From positions 1-64,000 of the forward strand of contig NZ_JAIUHR010000004.1 in assembly GCF_020165195.1 (NCBI RefSeq): a stretch of DNA of 64,000 nt, in the 5' to 3' direction. Every line of letters begins with the position of its first letter. Position 1 is the first letter of the stretch. Shown here in pieces: positions 9,166 through 20,455 of the stretch. The notes under the pieces are model-generated. The model did no database searches, was not told the origin of the DNA, and saw only the letters and a program-made list of their open reading frames with translations. A program made the translations under genes and the position numbers. The DNA comes from Mesorhizobium sp. CA14. GTDB lineage: Bacteria; Pseudomonadota; Alphaproteobacteria; Rhizobiales; Rhizobiaceae.

Positions 9166-9912
9166 ATGAGCAAGTCGAACACCATCCTTTATCTCGACGG
9201 CGTCTCGGTCTCCTTCGACGGCTTTCGGGCCATCAACAACCTGTCGCTGGTGCTCGACAAGGGCGAGATGCGCGCGATCATCGGACCCAATGGCGCCGGC
9301 AAGACGACGATGATGGACATCGTCACCGGCAAGACGCGGCCGGACGAAGGCGAAGTGTTCTTCGACGGTGAGGTCGATCTCACCCGGCATGACGAGGCCG
9401 AGATCGCCATGATGGGCATCGGCCGCAAATTCCAGAAGCCGACGGTTTTCGAGAGCCACAGCGTCGAGGACAATCTCATGCTGGCGCTAAAAGGGCCGCG
9501 TTCGATCTTCCCCGCGCTGTTCCATCGCCGCTCGGCGGCCGAGACGCGGCGCATCGACGACATCCTCGGCATCATCCGTCTCGGCGACAAGCGCGGCGAG
9601 CTCGCCGCCAACCTCAGCCACGGCCAGAAGCAATGGCTGGAGATCGGCATGCTCCTGGCGCAGGATCCGAAGCTTCTGCTGGTCGACGAGCCGGTCGCCG
9701 GCATGACCGATGCCGAGACCGAGGAGACCGCGCGCCTGCTCAAGGACATCGCTCGCGACCATTCGGTGGTGGTCGTCGAGCACGACATGCATTTCGTGCG
9801 CGAGCTCGGCGTCAAGGTCACCTGCCTGCACGAGGGCTCGGTGCTGTCGGAAGGCACGCTCGATTTCGTCTCGGCGGACGAGCGTGTCGTCGAAGTCTAT
9901 CTGGGGCGGTGA
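9166..9912 (+). CDS. urtD: Urea ABC transporter ATPase UrtD
   Basis: 248 aa cytoplasmic ATPase of the LivG type. Walker A GPNGAGKTT is at residues 40-48, the signature LSHGQ at 150-154 (His replacing the first Gly, as is usual in UrtD/LivG proteins), Walker B LLLVDEP at 170-176 and the switch histidine in VVEHDMHFVREL. ATG 9166 is preferred because GGCGGAG lies 8 bp upstream; GTG 9157, overlapping the urtC stop, is the alternative. Confidence 0.94.
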   Translation: MSKSNTILYLDGVSVSFDGFRAINNLSLVLDKGEMRAIIGPNGAGKTTMMDIVTGKTRPDEGEVFFDGEVDLTRHDEAEIAMMGIGRKFQKPTVFESHSVEDNLMLALKGPRSIFPALFHRRSAAETRRIDDILGIIRLGDKRGELAANLSHGQKQWLEIGMLLAQDPKLLLVDEPVAGMTDAETEETARLLKDIARDHSVVVVEHDMHFVRELGVKVTCLHEGSVLSEGTLDFVSADERVVEVYLGR

Positions 9913-9982
9913 GCATGGTCTGGCGGGTTCCATTTTGCCGTTTCGATTTCGCTTTCCTGAAGCGCTGGAGAAGGGGCTGACC

Positions 9983-10678
9983 ATGCTCGAAGTCTCCAAT
10001 GCCACGCTGCATTACGGCGCCGCCCAGGCGCTGCGCGGCGTTTCGCTGAAGGCGGGTGCCGGCAAGATCACTTGCGTGCTCGGCCGCAACGGCGTCGGCA
10101 AAACCAGTTTGATGAGATCGATCGTCGGCCATCACCGGCTGACGAGCGGAAGCGTTGCCTTCGAGGGGAAGGCGCTCGACCGGAGCGCGGCATATGATCG
10201 CGCCCGGTCGGGCATCGCATTCGTGCCGCAGGGCAGGGAAGTCTTTCCGCTGCTCACGGTGCGCGAAAACCTGGAGTCCGGCTTCGCGCCGCTGCGGCGA
10301 TCCGACCGCAACATTCCGGCCTATGTCTTCGAGCTGTTTCCGGTTTTGAAGCAGATGCTCGGCCGCCGCGGCGGCGATCTCTCCGGCGGCCAGCAGCAGC
10401 AACTTGCCATTGGGAGAGCGCTGGTAATGCGGCCGAAGCTCCTGGTGCTCGACGAGCCGACCGAAGGCATCCAGCCCTCCATCATCAAGGATATCGGCCG
10501 CGCCATCCGCTATCTCCGCGACCAGGCGGGGATCGCCGTGCTTCTGGTCGAGCAGTATCTCGACTTCTGCCGGGAACTTGCCGACGAGGTCAACATCATG
10601 GATCGCGGCCAGATCGTACATACCGGTCCCGCCGAAGACCTGGACCGGGCGGATGTGCGAAAGTTTCTGACAGTCTAG
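9983..10678 (+). CDS. urtE: Urea ABC transporter ATPase UrtE
   Basis: 231 aa ATPase of the LivF type. Walker A GRNGVGKT is at residues 34-41, LSGGQ at 133-137, Walker B LLVLDEP at about 153-159 and the switch region LLVEQYLDFC. ATG 9983 has GGAGAAGGGG upstream. It lies 70 bp after urtD and closes the transporter set. No urease genes follow in this window, so urea hydrolysis must be encoded elsewhere. Confidence 0.94.
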   Translation: MLEVSNATLHYGAAQALRGVSLKAGAGKITCVLGRNGVGKTSLMRSIVGHHRLTSGSVAFEGKALDRSAAYDRARSGIAFVPQGREVFPLLTVRENLESGFAPLRRSDRNIPAYVFELFPVLKQMLGRRGGDLSGGQQQQLAIGRALVMRPKLLVLDEPTEGIQPSIIKDIGRAIRYLRDQAGIAVLLVEQYLDFCRELADEVNIMDRGQIVHTGPAEDLDRADVRKFLTV

Positions 10679-10840
10679 AATCGTTTTCTCGACTTCGCTC
10701 GACATCGCGAGGCGCCAGCAAGCCCAGTATTTCTCTCCGCTGACCCAGCCCAGCTCTGGTGCGTTGAATACCGCATGCTAGTCTTTTCTTGGCCTTGGTG
10801 AGTCGGCCGCTTTCCGTATCAGTTGCGAATGAGGGGGAAG

Positions 10841-10859
10841 GCGCGCGGTCACCGCGCGC
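10841..10859 (+). other. Strong hairpin in the leader of the 58-aa gene
   Basis: GCGCGCGG-TCA-CCGCGCGC is an 8-bp perfect stem with a 3-nt loop, followed by a second possible stem AGGCA/TGCCT at about 10867-10884. Both lie in the 266-bp gap between urtE and the 58-aa gene. No known riboswitch class was recognised; it may be a structured leader or a partial urtE terminator. Confidence 0.35.
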
Positions 10860-10944
10860 AAGGTCCAGGCAAGCAAGCCTGCCTAGCTTTCCCGCAGTGA
10901 TTGTCGGTCAACGCGTCCAAAAAGATTCGTGCCAGGGGACGGCG

Positions 10945-11121
10945 ATGGAACGTTTTGTCGAGGACTATCAGAAGCGGCGCCTCACCGATCGCGTCGATAT
11001 CATGACGGCGATCAACATCCTGATGTCGCAAGGCTATGACGAGGATGATCTGCTGGGTGAAATGACCAAGGTCTTCTACGTCGATCTCGACGCATTTAAC
11101 GAAGTGATCGCCCATCACTGA
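10945..11121 (+). CDS. Conserved-looking small protein, 58 aa
   Basis: Starts MERFVEDYQKRRLTDRVDIM and ends DLDAFNEVIAHH; charged, predicted mostly helical, no membrane segment and no signal peptide. ATG 10945 follows CAGGGGACGGCG, a usable ribosome site; the frame stays open upstream to 10789 but that stretch holds the hairpin region and reads as non-coding. No family recognised. It lies 267 bp after urtE on the same strand and could be an independent small regulator; a link to urea transport is not shown. Confidence 0.65.
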   Translation: MERFVEDYQKRRLTDRVDIMTAINILMSQGYDEDDLLGEMTKVFYVDLDAFNEVIAHH

Positions 11122-11149
11122 GGGCGGCTACGGCGAAGGCGCCGAGCCT

Positions 11150-11182
11150 AACCGCTCAGACTTTCCTGGAATTGCTCTAAAT
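11150..11182. repeat. Partial copy of the dispersed intergenic repeat
   Basis: Contains AACCGCTC and CTTTCCTGGAATTGCTCTAA, the right half of the RIME-like repeat, in the convergent gap between the 58-aa gene and the GGDEF gene. Confidence 0.6.
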
Positions 11183-11183
11183 T

Positions 11184-12329
11184 TCAACCGGCACGGCGGA
11201 AGTCGAGCACGCGGTTGCGGCCGCCGCGCTTGGCGGCATAGAGCGCCTTGTCGGCGGCGCTGAGCACTTTGTCGAAGCTCATGCCATCGCTGTTGCCGAA
11301 GGCGAAGCCGGCGCTCACCGTGCAGCGCAACGGCCCGGTCTCCGTCTCAACAATGCGCGCGGCGAACGCGGCCCGGACACGTTCGGCCGTCGCCTCGGCG
11401 GTCTCTGGCAAGGTGCGCCTCAACACCATGGCGAATTCCTCGCCACCCATGCGGGCGACCGAGTCGTTCGGGCGCAGGTCGGCGGAGAGCACCTGGGCAA
11501 AAACCTTCAGCACCTCGTCGCCGGCGGCATGGCCGAACTGGTCATTGATCGCCTTGAAGCCATCGAGGTCGAACACCACCACCGCCGTGAAGGCACTGAC
11601 CGGCGTCTTGCCGTGCAGCTCGAACAAAGCGCGGCGGTTGAGCAGCCCCGTCAGCACGTCGGTCTCGGCCTCATGCTTGTGGTGGCGCGCGAGCCGCCCC
11701 TGGTTGAGCGCCAGCGACAGCGCGCCGATGCCGGTCATCGAGGCGATGACGATGACCAAGCTCAGATCCTCCGCCCAGTTGCTCGGCGCGTGGCCGAGGA
11801 CGAGTTTGCCGTCCCAAGCCAGCACGGCCGCGCAAAGCACGAAGGAAACAGCGGTCAATGAATAGAGCAGCGCCACGCCCACGAGTTGCGCCGGGGCCTC
11901 CTCGCGACCCTTCCAATATTCATGCGCGGTGCCGAATAGGAGCAGCGCGGCAAGGAAATTCTCAAGCATGAAGCCCAGACCGTCATAGCCGAGCGCCATT
12001 GGCGGTAACGCCAGCGCAAAGGAGATGACAGTGCCAAGCCTGATGCGCGGCAGCGGCGAGCGTCCGGTCCGGAACTGGTGGGCAGCGCCCAACATCATCG
12101 AGAAGCCGAACAGCAGCAGCGCGAGCGCCAGGATGCCGAGGGCTGTTCCGGGCGCATCGATATAGGCGTCATAAACAAAAACCTCCGCCACCACCACCAG
12201 CACGCTGGTCGCCCATGTCAGCAGGAACCTGTCGGAACGGGCGGTCAGCCAGGTTCCGAACAAGGTGAGGCTGAGGCAGGCTGCGGAGAAGCCGACCGCC
12301 AGCAGCAATGAATTGTAGTCGAGAAGCAT
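11184..12329 (-). CDS. Membrane-anchored diguanylate cyclase (GGDEF)
   Basis: 381 aa from ATG 12329, chosen because AAGGGCGAG lies just upstream; an in-frame start 33 bp earlier lacks this. The N-terminal half (about residues 1-205) has six or so membrane helices with no recognised sensor domain. The C-terminal GGDEF domain starts ETDVLTGLLNRRALF and has the catalytic GGEEF at residues 295-299, so it should make cyclic di-GMP from two GTP. No EAL domain is present. No RxxD inhibitory site is evident five residues before GGEEF (NDSVARM precedes it). Monocistronic. Confidence 0.9.
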   Translation of the reverse strand: MLLDYNSLLLAVGFSAACLSLTLFGTWLTARSDRFLLTWATSVLVVVAEVFVYDAYIDAPGTALGILALALLLFGFSMMLGAAHQFRTGRSPLPRIRLGTVISFALALPPMALGYDGLGFMLENFLAALLLFGTAHEYWKGREEAPAQLVGVALLYSLTAVSFVLCAAVLAWDGKLVLGHAPSNWAEDLSLVIVIASMTGIGALSLALNQGRLARHHKHEAETDVLTGLLNRRALFELHGKTPVSAFTAVVVFDLDGFKAINDQFGHAAGDEVLKVFAQVLSADLRPNDSVARMGGEEFAMVLRRTLPETAEATAERVRAAFAARIVETETGPLRCTVSAGFAFGNSDGMSFDKVLSAADKALYAAKRGGRNRVLDFRRAG

Positions 12330-12441
12330 GCACTCGCCCTTGCCGCCGCCGGGTCTCTGCAACCTGCCGTGGGTCTATTAGTGCAGCAAGGAAGTATCGA
12401 TTACGTTACGATAGCGGTGAAGATGCCATAATTCCGCGGCG

Positions 12442-12699
12442 TCAGAGGACCGCCACCAACAACAGCAGGATGATGCCGACCCCCATCATCAGCAGACCCG
12501 GCCAGTTCTGCGACAGGCCGAGGAAACCGAGACCGCGCCGGCGTGGCTCAAGCGTCGGGCCAGGCGTTGCCAGGTCTGGCATCGGGCGATCCGAGGCTGC
12601 AGGTGCCGGGTCGCTAAGTTTCCCTCGCCTGAGGACCGCACCCGCCATGTACACAATGCCGGCGACAATGAGCAATGCCCCGATGAGGATGACAGCCAT
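12442..12699 (-). CDS. Small two-helix membrane protein of unknown function
   Basis: 85 aa. One hydrophobic helix opens the protein (VILIGALLIVAGIVYMAGAV), a Pro-rich linker with PAPAASDRPMPDL follows, and a second helix closes it (GLLMMGVGIILLLLVAVL). This topology is typical of small inner-membrane proteins. No family is recognised. It stands between the GGDEF gene and the DUF72 gene on the same strand with gaps over 100 bp, so operon membership is doubtful. Confidence 0.6.
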   Translation of the reverse strand: MAVILIGALLIVAGIVYMAGAVLRRGKLSDPAPAASDRPMPDLATPGPTLEPRRRGLGFLGLSQNWPGLLMMGVGIILLLLVAVL

Positions 12700-12839
12700 A
12701 TCACCTCGCTTTCTTCGGGCTCTCCCGATGCCGGAGCCCGGGCCATTGTTCCGCGACGCTCAACCGCTATGGAAACCTGGCCCCGGGAGAAAGGCAAAAC
12801 GGTCAAGACGCCCCGTAAGTTCCGACGGAGCTCGCCCCT

Positions 12840-13643
12840 TCAATCGGCCACCCGCTTCATCAGCGCCATGGCGCCGAAGGGCGCGCGCACCTTGCCCTCC
12901 GTGATGAAGTAGACGAACACATCGCGCGGCTCGACCGGCGCATCGGTCTTGGGATCGGCGCGCGGCAGGTCGGCGGGCTGCTTGCCCTCCGCCCAGGTCT
13001 TCACCCGTCCCGCCCATTCGTCGAGGCCTTTCGGCGTGTAGCAGTCGGGGTTGTCGTCGCTGCCGGTCTGCAGCCGCGCATAGACGAAGTCGCCGGTGAC
13101 ATCGGCGATCGCCGGATATTTTGCGTGGTCGGCATAGACGATCGCCGCGTTGTATTTTCGGGCGAGCGCCGGAAATTCCGGCACGACGAAGCTGTCGTGG
13201 CGCACTTCCAGCGCGTGGCGCAGAGGCACGCCGTCCTGCTTCTCGGGCAGAAGTTTCAGGAAAGCTTCGAAATCGTCAGCGTCGAACTTCTTGGTTGGCG
13301 CGAACTGCCACAGAATCGGGCCGAGCTTGTCGTCGAGCGCGGCAACGCCGGAGCCCAGGAAGCGCATCATCGATTCGCCGGCCTCGCCGAGCACCCTCCG
13401 GTTGGTGACGAAGCGGTTACCTTTGAGCGAGAAGACGAAACCTTCCGGCGCTTCGTTGGCCCATTTGGCGAAAGTCGGTTCCTTGAAGCTGGAATAATAG
13501 GTGCCGTTGACCTCGATGGTCGGAACCTGCCGGCTGGCGTAGTGGAGCTGCTTGGCCTTGGCGAGCTTGTCCGGGTAGAAGGAGGTGTCCCAGGGCTCGA
13601 AAGTCCAGCCGCCCATGCCGGAGCGGATTTTTCCTTGGCTCAT
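12840..13643 (-). CDS. DUF72 family protein (YecE-like)
   Basis: 267 aa from ATG 13643, which has GGAGGAGGACGACA directly upstream. SGMGGWTFEPW near the start, FYPDKL, VEVNGTYYSSF-type EVNGTYYSSFKEPT, FVFSLKGNRFVTN and LEVRHDSF are the conserved pattern of the DUF72/YecE family (a TIM-barrel-like fold). The biochemical role of this family is not established. A GNAT acetyltransferase gene lies 26 bp upstream on the same strand, so the two may be co-transcribed. Confidence 0.88.
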   Translation of the reverse strand: MSQGKIRSGMGGWTFEPWDTSFYPDKLAKAKQLHYASRQVPTIEVNGTYYSSFKEPTFAKWANEAPEGFVFSLKGNRFVTNRRVLGEAGESMMRFLGSGVAALDDKLGPILWQFAPTKKFDADDFEAFLKLLPEKQDGVPLRHALEVRHDSFVVPEFPALARKYNAAIVYADHAKYPAIADVTGDFVYARLQTGSDDNPDCYTPKGLDEWAGRVKTWAEGKQPADLPRADPKTDAPVEPRDVFVYFITEGKVRAPFGAMALMKRVAD

Positions 13644-13669
13644 TGTCGTCCTCCTCCGTTCAAATGCGA

Positions 13670-14134
13670 TCAGGCGGCTCGGTCGACCGACTTCATCATG
13701 TCGACCAGGGTCCACCCTGGCCGGTGTGGGTTGGCGCGGCGACCCGTTTCCCGATAGCCGTAGGCGGAATAGAGCGCGATGTTCCGCTCCATCCGCGAAT
13801 TGGTGTAAAGCCGCACCTCCGGCACGGCCCACAACCGCGCCTGCTCGTCGGCGAAGTTGAGCAGTTTGATGCCGAGTTTTTTACCCTGGAAGGCCGGCGC
13901 GACGGCGACGCTGAAGATCATGGCGTGGTCGGGATGCCGTTCCAGGACGATCAGCCCGGCCAGTCCTCCGTCCTCTTCGAGCAGCCAGACCTCGCCGCGC
14001 TCGATGCGCGGCGCGTAGTCTTCCGTCACCGGAATCGGCGGGGTGCCGAACAGAGCGGTGTAGGGCGCATAGGCGGCGGTCGTCAGCGCGGCAACGGCAG
14101 GGAGATCACTGGAAAGCGCTCTTCTAATTGTCAT
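13670..14134 (-). CDS. GNAT family N-acetyltransferase
   Basis: 154 aa. The GNAT fold is shown by an N-terminal MTIRRALSSDLPAVAALT, beta-strand 4 MIFSVAVAPAFQGKKLG with the acetyl-CoA-binding Q/RxxGxG/A-like loop (QGKKLGIKLL), and a C-terminal motif LYTNSRMERNIALYSAYGY. The substrate cannot be inferred. It is 28 bp downstream of uvrA on the same strand and 26 bp upstream of the DUF72 gene, so it may be read with either. Confidence 0.85.
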   Translation of the reverse strand: MTIRRALSSDLPAVAALTTAAYAPYTALFGTPPIPVTEDYAPRIERGEVWLLEEDGGLAGLIVLERHPDHAMIFSVAVAPAFQGKKLGIKLLNFADEQARLWAVPEVRLYTNSRMERNIALYSAYGYRETGRRANPHRPGWTLVDMMKSVDRAA

Positions 14135-14162
14135 TCAAGCGCCCTCCCGACGAAATGCGCGC

Positions 14163-17084
<2,922 letters not shown>

Positions 17085-17247
17085 CGCCGGTCGCCGCCTC
17101 AGATCTGGAATTTACTGGATTGGGCGGGTTCGTCCCGGCCATCCCCTATGTAGGTATTTTCGCCGCCACGTCGAGAGACGCCACAGCCTCGACGGAAGAA
17201 GCCGATCATGGGTTTAACCGCCTTTCGCGCGAGCCGGCAAGCGGAAA

Positions 17248-17262
17248 GAACAAAGGCCGAAC
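17248..17262 (-). promoter_or_regulatory. LexA (SOS) box upstream of uvrA
   Basis: GAACAAAGGCCGAAC, read on the minus strand as GTTCGGCCTTTGTTC, fits the alphaproteobacterial LexA direct repeat GTTC-N7-GTTC exactly. It is 164 bp before the uvrA start. ssb, 2.6 kb away, has its own copy. Confidence 0.75.
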
Positions 17263-17271
17263 ACGCTCCTG

Positions 17272-17314
17272 ACAAAGCGCTGTGGAAACAGTCGCACAAA
17301 GCGTTGTGGAAACA
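17272..17314. repeat. Two 19-bp direct repeats, 24-bp period
   Basis: ACAAAGCGCTGTGGAAACA (17272-17290) and ACAAAGCGTTGTGGAAACA (17296-17314) differ at one base; a third weaker TTTGTGGAGA follows at about 17343. They begin 10 bp beyond the LexA box. The spacing of just over two helical turns suits cooperative protein binding or a short duplicated promoter element. Confidence 0.6.
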
Positions 17315-17895
17315 AGCGCGTTGATCGTTGTGGTCGCCCAAACTTTGTGGAGATACGTGCCGCCGATACCGCCTCGTTCCGCAGAGCCACCCGACTTACC
17401 CGCACGTAACCTCCAGGCGATCACATTTTTCGGTAACCGGCTATTCAACGGTTGACGCCAGTAACTCACGGGAGCAGTCTCAAACCGTCAACGGAGCCGG
17501 CCGTCTTTCGATGGCCTCGCCGCCCAACAGGCGGTCTGCGAGACGCCGCAGGCGACAGCGATTAGCGCTTCGAACGACATTGTCGCAATGGACATAAGGA
17601 GCGGAGCATGACGCCACCGGACAGTCCCTTGAGGCTCCACAGCGAGATGGAGCCGCGGCGGGCATAAGTGCCAGGGTAGACTTGAAACGCCAGCCCGACA
17701 AACCGTGACTCGCCGATGCCCTACAATCAGAGACGATAGTCGGATCGTCGGCTGAACGCCGCGTTGCATCCGAAACAGAACGCCGGCAGTCCACTCCCGG
17801 CTAAAATTGGATTTCAGATCCATGAAGCCCCATCCGTCTGCACAGCAGGGATGGGGCTTACATTTTGTGGTGTTCGCGTGTGACCCGCTCCGCGA
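17315..17895. other. Gene-free intergenic region with hairpins
   Basis: No convincing gene is seen in these 580 bp: open frames on both strands lack family features and ribosome sites. Hairpins are present at 17633-17654 (GGCTCCA/TGGAGCC) and 17825-17859. The region could hold a small RNA ending at the second hairpin on the plus strand, or decayed sequence. Confidence 0.4.
17825..17859 (+). terminator. Terminator-like hairpin
   Basis: AAGCCCCATCC and GGATGGGGCTT form an 11-bp perfect stem around a 13-nt loop, followed on the plus strand by ACATTTTG. No plus-strand gene lies upstream, so it may end a small RNA, or act for the minus-strand gene at 17896-18177, whose stop is 36 bp away. Confidence 0.5.
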
Positions 17896-18177
17896 TCAGT
17901 GGTTCGGGATCCGAGCGCCACCCGTTGCCATGTCGACCGTTATGCTGCCGCCGATCCTGACATCGGTATTGCCGATCTTGAAGGAACCGTCGCTGCCTGC
18001 CGGCAGCGCGTCATCGGGTTCCGGTTGCGGCGCCGGCTTGGCGATGCGGTAGTCGCCGCTGACGCCGGGCAGTTTCTGCGCCGAACTGTCGTCGGCAAAC
18101 GCAGCGCCGGCCATCAGCATGCCGGCAAGCGCGGCGAGGGTAGCGCATAGATGTCTGGGCTGAACGGGCCTGATCAT
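17896..18177 (-). CDS. Small exported protein of unknown function
   Basis: 93 aa from ATG 18177; an in-frame start 51 bp earlier would extend the N-terminus beyond the signal peptide. Signal peptide residues about 1-29 end in MLMAGAAFA. The mature part is short and acidic with a repeated-Gly beta-like segment FKIGNTDVRIGGSITVDMAT. No family recognised. It lies 75 bp after clpP on the same strand. Confidence 0.6.
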   Translation of the reverse strand: MIRPVQPRHLCATLAALAGMLMAGAAFADDSSAQKLPGVSGDYRIAKPAPQPEPDDALPAGSDGSFKIGNTDVRIGGSITVDMATGGARIPNH

Positions 18178-18252
18178 GCGCGGACTATAGGGATGCAACT
18201 GGAGCGATGCCAGACGCGCGGCGATCAAATTGCCGCGCGCCTGCCCGCGACG

Positions 18253-18855
18253 TCAGGCCGCTTTCTTGCGCGTGTCGTAGACGTGGTCGACGAGACCCCA
18301 GTCCTTGGCTTCCGCGGCGCTCATGAAATAGTCGCGGTCGAGCGTGCGCTCGACTTCCTCATAGGTCCGGCCGCAGTGCTTGGCGTAGAGCTCTGTCATG
18401 TGCTGCTTGGTGCGCACAATGTCCTCGGCGTGGCGCTGGATGTCGGAAGCCTGGCCCTGGAAGCCGCCGAGCGGCTGGTGCAGCACGATCCTGGTATTGG
18501 GCAACGCGATGCGCCGTCCCGGTTCGCCGGCCATCAACAGGAAGGAGCCCATCGAGGCGGCAAAGCCCATGCAGACCGTCGACACCGGGCAGGAGATGTA
18601 TTGCATCGTGTCGTAGATGGCGAAGCCGCTGGTCACCATGCCGCCCGGCGAGTTGATGTAGAGCGAGATCTCTTTGTCGGGATGATCGGATTCCAGCGAC
18701 AGAAGCTGGGCGCAGACCAGCGCCGAAACATTGTCGTTGATCTCGCCATTGATGAAGACGATGCGCTCGCGCAGCAGCCGCGAAAAGATGTCGAAGGAAC
18801 GTTCGCCGCGGCTCGATTGCTCGATGACCATCGGCACCAGATTGGCAATGCTCAT
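18253..18855 (-). CDS. clpP: ATP-dependent Clp protease proteolytic subunit
   Basis: 200 aa serine peptidase that forms the Clp degradation chamber. The catalytic triad is complete: Ser101 in GFAASMGSF, His126 in [10 protein letters not shown] and Asp175 in LDRDYFMSA. The usual GQAASMG is GFAASMG here, a common paralog variant. clpX is not adjacent, unlike the main clpP-clpX locus, so this is probably an extra ClpP of the kind rhizobia carry in several copies. It follows the ArsR/SRPBCC pair by 26 bp on the same strand. Confidence 0.95.
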   Translation of the reverse strand: MSIANLVPMVIEQSSRGERSFDIFSRLLRERIVFINGEINDNVSALVCAQLLSLESDHPDKEISLYINSPGGMVTSGFAIYDTMQYISCPVSTVCMGFAASMGSFLLMAGEPGRRIALPNTRIVLHQPLGGFQGQASDIQRHAEDIVRTKQHMTELYAKHCGRTYEEVERTLDRDYFMSAAEAKDWGLVDHVYDTRKKAA

Positions 18856-18881
18856 GACGGTTTTCCTCGGTCCTCTTTTGG

Positions 18882-19358
18882 TCAGGCCGCGCGCAGCATC
18901 ATGCAGGGCGCGTTGGCGGCGGCGGGGTTCTTGCGCGCGTCGAGCGAAAGCCCGCAGCCGGCGCCGGAAACTGCGACGAGAGGCTGCGCGGCCGGCACGA
19001 AGCCGTCATGGACGATGCTGAGATGCGTGCCGCCCGCGGCCGTGCCGGCAAGCGTGAAAGTGACGATGCTTTCAAAGGCGGGAAGCTGGTCCGCATCCTT
19101 CGCGCCGGGCCGCTCGCGCCAGGAATAGCGCAGCAGCCTGCCAGGCTCGGCCTCGAGCACCTCGCATTCGATCGGCGCATGCGGTCCGGCAAAGGCGAAG
19201 CGGCTGCCTGCTTGCGCCTTGATGTCGTTCGGCATCATCCAGGCGGCGAGCAGCTCCGGCTGGGTCAGCGCCCGCCAGACTTTTTCCGGCGGATCTGGAA
19301 GGTCGCATTCGAAGCTGAGCGGCGCTTCGCTGACCGTCGTGTTTTCGGTTGCCGTCAT
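18882..19358 (-). CDS. SRPBCC (AHSA1-like) domain protein
   Basis: 158 aa. [31 protein letters not shown] and [13 protein letters not shown] match the START-like SRPBCC/AHSA1 family, single-domain lipid- or ligand-binding folds. The C-terminus [11 protein letters not shown] is of a type seen in this subgroup. Its start overlaps the stop of the ArsR-type gene by 4 bp. ArsR-SRPBCC pairs are common in rhizobia; the ligand is unknown. Confidence 0.82.
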   Translation of the reverse strand: MTATENTTVSEAPLSFECDLPDPPEKVWRALTQPELLAAWMMPNDIKAQAGSRFAFAGPHAPIECEVLEAEPGRLLRYSWRERPGAKDADQLPAFESIVTFTLAGTAAGGTHLSIVHDGFVPAAQPLVAVSGAGCGLSLDARKNPAAANAPCMMLRAA

Positions 19359-19669
19359 TGGTCCATTCCCTTCAGAACCGTCTTCAACTTCTCGATGCGT
19401 TCCGGCCAGAAGGCGCGGTAGCGTTCGATCCAGCCGAGCAAGGGATCGAGCCCTTGAGGATCGGCGCGGTAATAGGCGTTGCGGCCGGCGCGCCGCTCGA
19501 CCACCAGGCCGGCGCCGCGCAGCACGGCGAGATGCTGCGAGACCGCCGGCTGCGACACGCTCATACCGGCGCGCAGCTCGGTCACGCTCATCTCGCTGGC
19601 GGTCAGGTGCTCGTAGACGGCGCGACGGGTAGGGTCGGCAAGCGCACGAAAAATTTCTGCTTCAATCAT
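19355..19669 (-). CDS. ArsR family transcriptional regulator
   Basis: 104 aa from ATG 19669. Winged helix-turn-helix: IFRALADPTRRAVYEHLTA, then ELRAGMSVSQPAVSQHLAVL as the recognition unit and GLVVERRAGRNAYYRA as the wing. The metal-binding Cys of classical ArsR is absent; this belongs to the group that regulates SRPBCC partners. GTG 19690 is an alternative start but overlaps a palindrome, so ATG 19669 is preferred. Confidence 0.88.
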   Translation of the reverse strand: MIEAEIFRALADPTRRAVYEHLTASEMSVTELRAGMSVSQPAVSQHLAVLRGAGLVVERRAGRNAYYRADPQGLDPLLGWIERYRAFWPERIEKLKTVLKGMDQ

Positions 19670-19678
19670 GGATAAAGC

Positions 19679-19694
19679 ATAAGTCGACACTTAT
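19679..19694. promoter_or_regulatory. Palindrome in front of the ArsR gene
   Basis: ATAAGT-CGAC-ACTTAT has perfect 6-bp arms 10 bp before the chosen start. Position and symmetry suit an ArsR-family autoregulatory operator. Confidence 0.5.
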
Positions 19695-19764
19695 TGATTT
19701 GGCAAGCCTTTATTTGATCGCCATATGGAGGTGCATGTTCAAACCCTGCCTTTGCCGACATTCC

Positions 19765-19804
19765 TTGACAGAAAGGGCGGTCAAGAATAGAACGAAAAGA
19801 GAAC
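19765..19804 (+). promoter_or_regulatory. ssb promoter with LexA (SOS) box
   Basis: TTGACA at 19765-19770 is followed after 17 bp by TAGAAC, a weak -10. GAACGAAAAGAGAAC at 19790-19804 is an exact GAAC-N7-GAAC LexA box and overlaps that -10, the classical geometry for repression. It lies about 100 bp before ssb. Confidence 0.75.
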
Positions 19805-19906
19805 GAAAAACCTTGTGGGAAAAGCCAGCCTTTGCGGGCGGCGGCGGCCCGCAGGCTGTAAGGTGAGCGACTTGAAATTTGTTTCGGATGAGCGCGGAGA
19901 AGTAAG

Positions 19907-20422
19907 ATGGCGGGTAGCGTCAACAAGGTCATTCTGGTGGGCAATCTCGGGGCGGACCCTGAAATCCGCCGCCTGAATTCCGGCGATCCGGTCGTCAACA
20001 TCCGCATCGCCACGTCGGAAAGCTGGCGCGACAAGAACACCGGCGAGCGCAAGGACAAGACCGAGTGGCACAATGTCGTCATCTTCAACGATCAACTCGC
20101 CAAGGTGGCCGAGCAGTATCTGAAGAAGGGCATGAAGGTCTATGTCGAGGGCCAGCTGCAGACCCGCAAGTGGCAGGACCAGACCGGCAACGACCGCTAC
20201 ACAACCGAAATCGTGTTGCAGAAATTCCGTGGCGAATTGCAGATGCTCGACGCGCGCGGCGAGGGCGGCGGCCAAGTCGGCAATTATTCCGGCGGCGGCA
20301 GCCGCGGTTCGGATTTCGGCCAGTCCGGTCCGAATGAAGGTCTCGGCCGCGGTGGTGGTGGCCCCAGGGGTGGCGGCGGTGGCGGCTCGTCGCGCGAGCT
20401 TGACGACGAGATCCCGTTCTAA
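19907..20422 (+). CDS. ssb: Single-stranded DNA-binding protein
   Basis: 171 aa. An N-terminal OB fold ([20 protein letters not shown] to about residue 115) is followed by a Gly-rich disordered linker and the acidic tip DDEIPF that recruits repair and replication partners. Length is normal for alphaproteobacteria. ATG 19907 follows GGAGAAGTAAG. A LexA box upstream indicates SOS control. Confidence 0.97.
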   Translation: MAGSVNKVILVGNLGADPEIRRLNSGDPVVNIRIATSESWRDKNTGERKDKTEWHNVVIFNDQLAKVAEQYLKKGMKVYVEGQLQTRKWQDQTGNDRYTTEIVLQKFRGELQMLDARGEGGGQVGNYSGGGSRGSDFGQSGPNEGLGRGGGGPRGGGGGGSSRELDDEIPF

Positions 20423-20455
20423 CCGCTTCGAAACGGGCATTTGAGGGAAGGCGCA

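Noticed and set aside
10789..10944. N-terminal extension of the 58-aa protein
   Set aside because: The stretch holds strong hairpins and Arg/Ser-rich non-coding-like sequence.
17328..17823. Short open frames in the uvrA upstream region
   Set aside because: No ribosome site, no family and overlapping frames of equal quality.
17480..17860. tmRNA or RNase P RNA
   Set aside because: No tag reading frame, no tRNA-like ends and no RNase P core motifs seen.
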